Source: JAYZDB01 sp036338025 (lineage in GTDB: Bacteria > Planctomycetota > UBA1135 > UBA2386). Taken from it: a stretch of 14,599 nt of DNA. Where the stretch lies: NCBI GenBank assembly GCA_036338025.1, contig JAYZDB010000296.1:1-14599 (forward strand), given 5' to 3'. Positions 1-6,199 of this stretch are shown here, piece by piece. Both the position numbers and the translations under genes were made by a program. Positions within the stretch are counted from its first letter, which is position 1, and the number at the start of each line of letters is the position of its first letter. Below the pieces are notes generated by a model. The model made no database searches and was not told the DNA's origin. It was given only the letters and a program-made list of their open reading frames with translations.

Positions 1-686
1 CTGCTGCAATACAGGAAGTCGATGTCCGGCTTCTCAACCGAGAAGAAGTGCACCCAGATGTACACGTGGCTGAACGCGGCCACCGTCAGGGCTGCCGGTG
101 AGTCGAAGCCAATGGCGATCGCCCAGAACAGCAGGAAGGCAAAGACATACATTCCATTGTTCGTGAACCGGAAGATGCCTTCCTTCACCAGTGGCTTGCT
201 TCGGTAGCTGACAAAGAAGTGATCGGCGCCGGCGGCGCGCTTCAGACCGAAGTAGCGGACGACGCTGTACAGGGCGTAGATCCCTGGTAGCGCGAGCAGA
301 CAGGTCAGTGTGATCTGTAGTGGCGGGCCCGGCGCCAGCAGGATTCCGAAGTCCAGCCAGCCCAGGACCACAAGCGAGACGAAGCGACCAGTGAACAACA
401 CGAAGAAGATGGCTAGATAGGGTCCAAAGCCGAGTGTGCGGCTGACTGCAGAAGACCTCAGCTCCAAGCGCCACGCGATCCAGACAAAGATCTGGTGGCA
501 GATCGGGAAGGCGACCGCGATCCAAAAGGCCAGCGGCTGCGGTTGACCTATCCAGTGCCATTGGAGCCACAGGTACGTTACCAGGCATGCCAGGCACCCG
601 AAGTGCAGGGCCTGGCCGGACCAGAGTGTTGGTGGGGTGGGGCGTTGAATGCTCGCTGCTCGGCTAGATGTCCTCGGGGAGTTCAT
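1..686 (-). CDS. PEMT-like membrane methyltransferase (3' end cut by window edge)
   Basis: 228 codons are visible and the gene continues past base 1. I read it by translating the minus strand from the ATG at 686-684, which a GGAG at 699-702 precedes, about 12 bases away. The product has about six hydrophobic segments (near residues 24-43, 52-70, 86-112, 122-142, 178-197 and 200-216). The C-terminal half carries the signature of phosphatidylethanolamine N-methyltransferase/isoprenylcysteine methyltransferase-type proteins: KEGIFRFTNNGMY at 168-180, then a helix, then the acidic motif VEKPDIDFLY at 217-226, close to the EKPDM-type motif of PEMT-like enzymes. Family members use S-adenosylmethionine to methylate membrane lipids or prenylated substrates; the exact substrate cannot be told. 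It starts inside the preceding GroES-like gene (23-base overlap), which suggests translational coupling. Only a few C-terminal residues are probably missing. Confidence 0.75.
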   Translation of the reverse strand, partial: MNSPRTSSRAASIQRPTPPTLWSGQALHFGCLACLVTYLWLQWHWIGQPQPLAFWIAVAFPICHQIFVWIAWRLELRSSAVSRTLGFGPYLAIFFVLFTGRFVSLVVLGWLDFGILLAPGPPLQITLTCLLALPGIYALYSVVRYFGLKRAAGADHFFVSYRSKPLVKEGIFRFTNNGMYVFAFLLFWAIAIGFDSPAALTVAAFSHVYIWVHFFSVEKPDIDFLYCS

Positions 687-1053
687 CTGGGACGTTCTCT
701 CCGCGCATCAGGACCAGGATTGCGCTGTGTGGAACGACCAGGAACTTCTCGTCCTCGAAGGAGATCTCGATGGCGGCCTTGCGGAAGAACAAGGCGGAGT
801 CGCCGACCTTGACCTGCATGGGAAGATAGCGGGGGGCCGATTGTTGAATCTGCTGCCAGTCCTCGGATTCTGCCTCGGGAGGTGGTAGCGGGGTGCCGGG
901 TCCGAGCGCTGCAACAGTCCCGCTTCGGATGTCCTCCTTCTCCTTGACCCCAGGCGGCAGCAGCAGTCCGGCGCGGGTTCGGTTTTCCTCTTCTTCGGGT
1001 CGGATCAGGACGCGATCGCCGACCACGAACAACTCTCTGGGTCCCTTCTTCAT
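664..1053 (-). CDS. stand-alone GroES (Cpn10)-like co-chaperonin protein
   Basis: 129 residues from the ATG at 1053, which lies 8 bases after the cupin stop. An in-frame start at 1107 would only add residues overlapping the cupin gene. The Cpn10 pattern is clear: VGDRVLIRPEEEE at 11-23, a mobile-loop-like TRAGLLLPPGVKEK at 26-39, SGTVAALGPG at 44-53, VKVGDSALFFRKAAIE at 81-96, and a C-terminal FLVVPHSAILVLM at 104-116. GroES proteins are usually about 95 residues. The extra length sits mainly in a Pro/Glu/Gln-rich insertion at about 54-79, where GroES has its roof hairpin, plus a short acidic tail. GroES caps the GroEL ring, but no groEL is present here. The protein may be a divergent paralogue with another partner; the fold call is good, the chaperonin role is inferred. 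Confidence 0.82.
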   Translation of the reverse strand: MKKGPRELFVVGDRVLIRPEEEENRTRAGLLLPPGVKEKEDIRSGTVAALGPGTPLPPPEAESEDWQQIQQSAPRYLPMQVKVGDSALFFRKAAIEISFEDEKFLVVPHSAILVLMRGENVPDELPEDI

Positions 1054-1061
1054 CGCTGGGG

Positions 1062-1598
1062 TCAGCCCTTCACGACGTCCCAGACCTCTGCACCCAGGAA
1101 GTCCCATGGCAGGCGACCCTCGTCACACTCGCCGGACTCCGTGGAAAACTGTACGTCGACCATGTAGATGATCCGACCCACGGCTCGCGCCAGATTCTTG
1201 GTGCCATGCGCGACGCCCGGCGGGATCCGCACCAGGCGGTTGCGGCCATCTCCCAGCACGAAGCGCATGGTGGTGTTCTCGGTCGGTGAACCCTTCCGGC
1301 AGTCGTGTAGCACCAGCAGCAGCTTGTCGTGTGGCGGCACGTACCAGACGTCGGTCTGACGGTGGTGCAGGTGGTACGCCTTGACGGCGTCGGGTTCGAT
1401 CTCGCTGTAGTTGATCTGCCTGGCCTCGAAGCCCTCGAGCTCGCCGTGCATTCCGGCGGTCAGGCGCCCGAGTTCGGTGATCGCACCGCCGTCATCGTTG
1501 AACCGTTGAAGTTCGAGGATCTCGACGCCATCGATTCGCTCGCCGGCCGTGTAATCCTGGAATGAAAACGCGGCCTTGGCCGGATCGTTGATTTCCAA
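1062..1598 (-). CDS. RmlC-like cupin (dTDP-4-dehydrorhamnose 3,5-epimerase family)
   Basis: 178 residues with a single cupin barrel resembling dTDP-4-dehydrorhamnose 3,5-epimerase. The visible pattern is YHLHHRQTDVWYVPPHDKLLLV at residues 75-96 split as the His-rich first strand and the following strand, then VLHDCRKGSPT at 96-106, RIPPGVAHGTKNL at 124-136 (the RmlC IPxGxAHG motif) and LPWDFLG at 163-169. RmlC acts in dTDP-L-rhamnose synthesis, but no other dTDP-sugar genes are nearby and the GLHYQ motif is replaced, so the substrate is uncertain. It could be a sugar epimerase or isomerase, or a non-epimerase cupin. The start is TTG at 1598-1596, supported by a GGAG (1608-1611) 9 bases upstream and no in-frame ATG. 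It follows the FGE-fold gene by 34 bases and precedes the GroES-like gene by 8, so co-transcription is likely. Confidence 0.75.
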   Translation of the reverse strand: MEINDPAKAAFSFQDYTAGERIDGVEILELQRFNDDGGAITELGRLTAGMHGELEGFEARQINYSEIEPDAVKAYHLHHRQTDVWYVPPHDKLLLVLHDCRKGSPTENTTMRFVLGDGRNRLVRIPPGVAHGTKNLARAVGRIIYMVDVQFSTESGECDEGRLPWDFLGAEVWDVVKG

Positions 1599-1607
1599 TT
1601 TCAGATG

Positions 1608-1611
1608 CTCC
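1608..1611 (-). promoter_or_regulatory. Shine-Dalgarno GGAG for the TTG-started cupin gene
   Basis: Read on the minus strand, GGAG lies 9 bases before the TTG at 1598. No ATG or GTG occurs in the same frame between the preceding stop (1633-1635) and this TTG, so the site decides the start. Confidence 0.5.
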
Positions 1612-1632
1612 GCTGCTAGGACGGGATCGAAG

Positions 1633-3627
1633 CTACTTCATTTGAAGTCCGATCTCGAAGGTCATCTGTCGTCTGCTGCGCTTCTTGATCATCTGGGCCT
1701 GATCGATGGGTATCGAGAAGCTGACCTTGACCGCACCGCCGACTGGTTCGGTGATGGTGCTCGGAGCGTCGTCGGAGTTGGCCTTCAGGAAGTCCTGTGT
1801 GGTGGGCACTGCTGCCACCCACTTGCCGGTCTGGTCGCGGTAAAGCAGCAGACTGCTTTCGGTGCTGATCTTGAAGGTCTCGGGTACCTTGCCCTTGTCC
1901 GCCTTCTTGATCCCGGTGTGGCGTAGGTAGATGTACTTTGCGCACTCCTTGGGGCCATTTGCCAGGATCTCCTCGTGGGAGTAACCGTAGCGTTTGACAA
2001 TTTGGCGCCATTTTTCGTCGGCTTTTTCGGCGCCCGTCTTCTTCTTGGGAGCTTTCTTCTTCTCGGGTGCCTTCTTCTTCTTCACACCCTTCTTGCCCGC
2101 CTTCTCGGCCTTTGCCTTCTCCCTTGCCGCTCGCTCCTTGGCTCGCGCTGCTGCGGTCAGCACCTTGTGGGCGGTAGAGAGTGCGTCCGTCAGTTCCTGC
2201 GTGACGCCGGCCTGTCTCAGGTAGGTGACGTAGGTGCCCTTTTTCAAGGCTGGGCTGACGAGGTCTCCGGTGGAGATCACCACTGCCAGTTCGATAGGCC
2301 GTACCTGGCTGGTCGCGGCGATCTGCCTGGAGCGAGGGTTCTTGGCGAACGAGAGGTAGTTCATGGGCACTACCGACAGGGCTTCATAGTTCGCGATGAT
2401 GTCGCCGGCGCCCTCGAGTTGGTAGCGCTCCCAGCCAATCTGGGCGGCGTAACTCGGCTCCTTGGCTTCAGAGAGAAACGGCGGGTAGCTGGACTTGAGC
2501 CGCGAGATCGACATGTCATAGGCCGGCCGCTGGGTCTTGGCGACCCGGAAGCCGAGACCCTCCATGGTCTGCTTGGTGTCCAGCGGCGCGCGACAGTTGA
2601 TCCGTGCCTGGACGAAGTCCTTGGTCGAGAATGAGTAGAAGCTGCCGCCCTTGGCGACTGCGTACTCGTTGCGGAAGTTCAGGGCATCGGGGAGGCTCTG
2701 GCCGAACTTCTTGTTCTTGCGGAGTTTCTTGTACTCCTTCTCGAACACTTTTCGCTCGGTCTGTGGTTGGAAGCCGAGCGGAATGACCCACTCCCACACC
2801 TGGCCGACCATGTCGCCGTGGCCGAATGGACCACGGGCCAGTGGCCCCATGGACCCGACTGGCTTGAGATGGGTGTCGCGAAACGAGTCCATCTTGAGGG
2901 ACGTGAGGACCTGCTCGTTCCAGTCGTTGCCGAACACGAAGATCTTGCGCTGACCACCGTTGGCAGCGTAGGTCCACTCGATTTCTGTGGGCATGCGCAT
3001 GCCCGCCCAGGCTGCGTACTGCAGTGCATCACGCCACGAGACGAAGACCACCGGGTGCTTTTCTTCAGCCTTCGGGATCGCGTATTCGAGCTTCTCGCTG
3101 TTCCAGTAGTCTTCCCAGTAGTAGATCGGCGCATTGATCCGGTCGCCGGCCTCCAGGTCTGGAAATGCCTCGTGGATCTTCTTGCGGTGTGCCTCGAAGT
3201 TCGCCGGCACGCCCCGCTTCCACCAGTGGAACGGGAACCGTGCGCCGGTTGACTTTACGAAGCGGATGTACTGCTCGTTGGTGACCGCAAAACGTGACAT
3301 GTAGAACGGCTCGACCGCGACGCTGGTTTCGCCCAGCTCCGAGCCGGTGTTCTTCAGGGCCCTGAGAGCGAGCTTGTCGTTGTACGGCGAGAAGAACGTG
3401 GCCCACTTGACAGCGTCCTTCGAGCTGGTGCCCATGGGAACGGTGTTGGAGGATCCTTCCGTTCCGACCAGCAGCAGATCGGTTGGCCATTGGCTCATGC
3501 GCTGCGCTCCGACGGCCTTGCTCGGGCCGCTGGAGTTGGCGTCGGCTTGTGCGGTTGCGGGCGCACCCGCCAGCAGTGCGCTGACCAGGATCGGGAAACT
3601 GGCGGAGGACGCTTGGAGTAGACGCAT
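1633..3627 (-). CDS. secreted FGE/sulfatase-modifying-factor-fold protein with Lys-rich linker and unknown C-terminal region
   Basis: 664 residues from the ATG at 3627, chosen because it begins a plausible signal peptide (basic MRLL, hydrophobic FPILVSALLAG, then ATAQA as cleavage site near residue 27). The frame stays open upstream to 3723, but that extension is not signal-like. Residues about 48-364 form an FGE-sulfatase domain: YMSRFAVTNEQYIRFV at 109-124, VSWRDALQYAAWAG at 196-209, MPTEIEWTYAANGG at 212-225, MVGQVWEWV at 273-281, VAKGGSFYS at 324-332 and EGLGFRVAK at 356-364. The two cysteines that follow GGS in true formylglycine-generating enzymes are absent, so sulfatase activation is unlikely. 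Residues 494-540 are a Lys/Ala/Glu-rich linker. Residues 365-493 and 541-664 match nothing I recognise. The protein is probably periplasmic or surface exposed; its function is unknown. It ends with TAG. Confidence 0.8.
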   Translation of the reverse strand: MRLLQASSASFPILVSALLAGAPATAQADANSSGPSKAVGAQRMSQWPTDLLLVGTEGSSNTVPMGTSSKDAVKWATFFSPYNDKLALRALKNTGSELGETSVAVEPFYMSRFAVTNEQYIRFVKSTGARFPFHWWKRGVPANFEAHRKKIHEAFPDLEAGDRINAPIYYWEDYWNSEKLEYAIPKAEEKHPVVFVSWRDALQYAAWAGMRMPTEIEWTYAANGGQRKIFVFGNDWNEQVLTSLKMDSFRDTHLKPVGSMGPLARGPFGHGDMVGQVWEWVIPLGFQPQTERKVFEKEYKKLRKNKKFGQSLPDALNFRNEYAVAKGGSFYSFSTKDFVQARINCRAPLDTKQTMEGLGFRVAKTQRPAYDMSISRLKSSYPPFLSEAKEPSYAAQIGWERYQLEGAGDIIANYEALSVVPMNYLSFAKNPRSRQIAATSQVRPIELAVVISTGDLVSPALKKGTYVTYLRQAGVTQELTDALSTAHKVLTAAARAKERAAREKAKAEKAGKKGVKKKKAPEKKKAPKKKTGAEKADEKWRQIVKRYGYSHEEILANGPKECAKYIYLRHTGIKKADKGKVPETFKISTESSLLLYRDQTGKWVAAVPTTQDFLKANSDDAPSTITEPVGGAVKVSFSIPIDQAQMIKKRSRRQMTFEIGLQMK
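2008..2148 (-). repeat. Lys/Ala-rich low-complexity linker within the FGE-fold protein
   Basis: These bases encode residues 494-540, nearly all Lys, Ala, Glu, Pro and Gly, with imperfect repeats of a KKKAPEKKKAPKKK unit. On the plus strand they appear as CTT/TTC-rich runs. The segment separates the FGE-fold half from the C-terminal region and is probably a flexible or helical, strongly basic tether. A basic tether could bind nucleic acid or an acidic surface polymer; that is inference. Confidence 0.7.
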
Positions 3628-3750
3628 TCTCTTCGACTGTGTGGTGGCCTTGAGCAAGCTAGGGCAGCAATGTGCAGGGGTCGCACAGAGGGGGTTGGGG
3701 TGCGCCCTAGGATTGGCCCCCACGCTATCTCATCCGGGCGGGGATGCCAA

Positions 3751-3785
3751 GGACCGGGAGGCTTCGGCCCAGGCCCCCTAGGTCC
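3751..3785 (-). terminator. inverted repeat between the HD-GYP regulator and the FGE-fold gene, possible terminator
   Basis: GGACC at 3751-3755 pairs with GGTCC at 3781-3785. Inside it GGG at 3756-3758 can pair with CCC around 3774-3778, and GGC/GCC closes a TTCG loop (3763-3766 on the plus strand) with unpaired bases in between. On the minus strand the hairpin lies 43 bases past the regulator stop and about 120 bases before the FGE-fold start. There is no T-run after it, so it is not a textbook intrinsic terminator. The rest of the spacer 3628-3827 shows nothing else I can support. Confidence 0.35.
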
Positions 3786-3827
3786 TGGCCTGTGGCCGGG
3801 TTAGCCGCCCAGATTGCCCCGATTTGC

Positions 3828-4937
3828 CTAGAACAGCATGCCCGGTTGCGTAGCAAAGAACTGCTTGTCGTGCTGCTCCAGACCGTCAGCGACCAGATTG
3901 GCCAGGTCCGGGTCGAAGTGTGAACCCGCGTTCGCACGGAAGAATCCCACGATCTTCTCGGTCGGCCAGGCTGGTTTGTAGGACCGTTCTTCGGCCAGGG
4001 CGTCGTAGACCTCGGCCAGGATCAGGATGCGGCCCGGCAGGCTGACATCCTCGGCTTGCAGCCCGTTGGGGTAGCCCTTGCCGTCCCAGCGCTCATGGTG
4101 TTGGTATACCCAGGTCCGAATATCATCGCTGTCTTCGAGGGATTCCAGGATCTGGCGCCCCATCTCCGGGTGGGTCTCGATGACATCCCGCTCCTCGCGG
4201 GTCAAGGGCCCGTTCTTGGTCAGGATCTCTTCCGGGATGCCGATCTTGCCGACGTCATGCAGGAGTGCCGCCATCCGCAGGTTCTCCCGCGATCCTTCCT
4301 CGACGCCGCAGCGCTGGGCGAGGATGTCCGTGTACAGGACGACCCGTTCCGCGTGGCCGCTGGTGGTCGGGTCCTTGGCTTCGATTGCCCGGGGCAGGAC
4401 GCTGGCCAGGACTTTGTTCTGGGCTTCCAACTGCCGCTGGCGTCGCTCCGCGTTGGCGGTCTGGATGGTGCGGCGGCAGGTCTGGACCAGTTCAAAGGGG
4501 TCGACCGGCTTCACGACGATCTCATGGACGTGGGAGCGCAGCGCCTCCTGGGCCCCGCCGAAGCTGGGTCGGCCGGTCAGCAGGATCACCGGGACGCCCG
4601 GTTGGCAGGCATGCGTGGCATCGGCCACCTGGTAGCCCAGGCCGCTGTCGCCCAGGTAGAGGTCCGACAGCACCAGTTCGAACTCCTCCTCCCGCAGGCA
4701 GCCCTCTGCCGCGGCGACGCTGCCGAGGCACTGCACGTCGAAGTCGGCCTTCTGGAGGATCCTTTCGACTGTCGTCAGGATCTCGGGATCGTCGTCTACC
4801 ACCAGCACGCGCTGGCGCTTCGCCGCAGATCCGGCCTCCGCCTTTGGATCCGTCAGCGGTTCCACTGTGGCGTGGCTCTCAGTGTGGCGGTTTGATGTAC
4901 CAGCCTCAGGAGGTTGGTTGTCATCCGGTGTATCCAT
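3828..4937 (-). CDS. two-component response regulator with HD-GYP phosphodiesterase output
   Basis: 369 residues from the ATG at 4937. The N-terminal 40 residues are disordered and acidic. The receiver domain (about 42-160) has the acidic cluster VVDDD at 46-50, phosphoacceptor Asp92 (VLSDLYLG), Thr121 and Lys143 (VVKPVD). A short coiled linker leads to an HD-GYP domain (about 185-350): GHAERV at 194-199, LLHDVGKIGIP at 225-235, HHERWDGKGYPNGL at 280-293 and the RSYKPAW motif at 318-324. Such proteins hydrolyse cyclic di-GMP when the receiver is phosphorylated. The usual ADVYDAL motif reads AEVYDAL at 308-314, an Asp-to-Glu change at a likely metal-ligand position. No sensor kinase is adjacent. 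The frame is open up to 5108 with other starts at 5021 and 5108; both would run into the opposite gene or its leader, and no start has a strong ribosome site. The stop is TAG. Confidence 0.88.
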   Translation of the reverse strand: MDTPDDNQPPEAGTSNRHTESHATVEPLTDPKAEAGSAAKRQRVLVVDDDPEILTTVERILQKADFDVQCLGSVAAAEGCLREEEFELVLSDLYLGDSGLGYQVADATHACQPGVPVILLTGRPSFGGAQEALRSHVHEIVVKPVDPFELVQTCRRTIQTANAERRQRQLEAQNKVLASVLPRAIEAKDPTTSGHAERVVLYTDILAQRCGVEEGSRENLRMAALLHDVGKIGIPEEILTKNGPLTREERDVIETHPEMGRQILESLEDSDDIRTWVYQHHERWDGKGYPNGLQAEDVSLPGRILILAEVYDALAEERSYKPAWPTEKIVGFFRANAGSHFDPDLANLVADGLEQHDKQFFATQPGMLF

Positions 4938-5076
4938 GGGGTCGGTGGCAGGGCCCCCAGGATGGTCTCGTCGATGGCTTCTCGCCACAGTTCCTGTGTA
5001 TTCTTTTCCTCTATCTCGCATTCTGGTCTCAAATTTCCTTCTTCGCAGGCGGCTGGGATCCGCTCCTTGCAACTTC
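4938..5076. promoter_or_regulatory. divergent spacer between the HD-GYP regulator and the pseudouridine synthase
   Basis: About 140 bases separate the two chosen start codons. The middle (about 4991-5045) is clearly more A/T-rich and pyrimidine-rich on the plus strand than its surroundings, as expected for a divergent promoter. I found no -35/-10 pair good enough to name. Both reading frames remain open across the region, so its size depends on the start choices. Confidence 0.3.
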
Positions 5077-6084
5077 ATGCCCGTAGACGAAAGAAAATCC
5101 TCAACCACCGGTGATCGGGACCCCCGGATCGCCCGGACGGTGGCCCCCGAGCTAGGGCCCCTTCGGTTGGATGTCTTTTTGTCGCAGCAGCCAGAGTGCG
5201 ATAGCCGCGGTGCCGCGAAGGCGTTGGCGGCGCGCGGCGAAGTTTTTGTGGACGGGCGTCCTGCGAAGGCTGGTCAGTACTTGAAACCCGGGCAAATTGT
5301 CGAGTTCTTTCCCAGTTTTGGGACTGGGATTCCCACTGATTCCCCGCGAGATTCCGCTGTCCCGTATCCCCGGATCTTGTTCGAGGATCCCTGCCTCCTG
5401 GTGATCGACAAACCGGCTGGCCTGGTCGCGCATCCGCCCAGCGAAACCCGCACCGATGTCCCCAGCGTGTCGGCTTGGGCCGAGACCCATAGCCCCGGGC
5501 TGCCCCAGGTGGCGGGCCCGGATCGCCCCGGGATCGTGCATCGTCTGGACAAGGAGACCTCAGGTGTGATGGTTCTCGCGAAGACCGACGAGGCGTTCCA
5601 CTTCCTCAAGGGCGAGTTCATGGCCCGCCGGGTTCGCAAGGAATACCACGCGCTGGCCTTCGGCGAGGCACGGTTCCAGTCCGATCACATCGAGCGGAAT
5701 ATCGCCAACCACCCCCAGAGAGGCGACCGCAAGGTGGTCGCGCAGGAAGGCGGTCGAACGGCGTCGACGTTCTACGAGGTGCTGGAGCGGTTCGTGGGTT
5801 TCACCCTGTTCGCCTGCTACCCGAAGACCGGGCGGACCCACCAGATCCGGGTGCACATGACCTCGATCGGGCACTCCTTGGTGGGTGACCGTCTCTACCG
5901 GGCTCGCAATCGGGCCAACGCCAGTCTGCCAGAATCGGCGCCGGAGCCGGGTCGTCACTGTCTGCACGCCCGGCGGCTGTCCTTCCGCCACCCACAGACC
6001 CACCAGGAAGTGTCGTTCGACGCCGAGCTGCCAGCGGACATGGCCGACTTGCTCGCCTGGCTGCGGCACAACCGCCCCTGCTGA
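5077..6084 (+). CDS. RluA/RluD-family 23S rRNA pseudouridine synthase
   Basis: 335 residues from the ATG at 5077. The N-terminal 30-75 region is an S4 RNA-binding domain (RLDVFLSQ at 30-37, ARGEVFVDGRPAKAGQYLKPG at 52-72 in pieces). The catalytic domain has VIDKPAGLVAHP at 109-120, the hallmark GIVHRLDKETSGVMVLAKT at 152-170 with catalytic Asp158, and YPKTGRTHQIRVHM at 248-261. HSLVGDRLY at 266-274 and CLHARRLSF at 295-303 complete the family pattern. The enzyme isomerises uridines in structured RNA, most likely large-subunit rRNA helices; the exact position (RluC, RluD or other) cannot be told from the sequence. Frame continues upstream to 4867, but the extension is not conserved-looking and covers the divergent spacer. 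The length is normal for the family. Confidence 0.93.
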   Translation: MPVDERKSSTTGDRDPRIARTVAPELGPLRLDVFLSQQPECDSRGAAKALAARGEVFVDGRPAKAGQYLKPGQIVEFFPSFGTGIPTDSPRDSAVPYPRILFEDPCLLVIDKPAGLVAHPPSETRTDVPSVSAWAETHSPGLPQVAGPDRPGIVHRLDKETSGVMVLAKTDEAFHFLKGEFMARRVRKEYHALAFGEARFQSDHIERNIANHPQRGDRKVVAQEGGRTASTFYEVLERFVGFTLFACYPKTGRTHQIRVHMTSIGHSLVGDRLYRARNRANASLPESAPEPGRHCLHARRLSFRHPQTHQEVSFDAELPADMADLLAWLRHNRPC

Positions 6085-6099
6085 GATCTCCCCGAGATC
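6085..6099 (+). terminator. short perfect hairpin directly after the pseudouridine synthase stop
   Basis: GATCTC and GAGATC, separated by CCC, form a 6-pair stem that begins at the base after the TGA stop. No T-run follows, so termination is only possible. The rest of the 115-base gap to the aldolase start holds nothing I can support; a TATCCT at 6137-6142 has no matching -35 element. Confidence 0.25.
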
Positions 6100-6199
6100 G
6101 ATGCGGATCCGTTCTGGGACGCTGGGGAACCCTGGCTATCCTGCCCTGTGCAACCAGGCCGCGCTAGTGCGGTCCGCGCTGGCGCGCGCACCCCGACCC

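Noticed and set aside
34..597. 187-codon minus-strand frame with Arg/Pro-rich product
   Set aside because: A different minus-strand frame over the same bases encodes the membrane methyltransferase with clear hydrophobic segments and the EKPD motif; this one is its shadow.
2036..2130. CTT-rich stretch as a microsatellite or phase-variable repeat
   Set aside because: The units are irregular and the coding frame is kept; it is explained by the Lys-rich linker of the FGE-fold protein.
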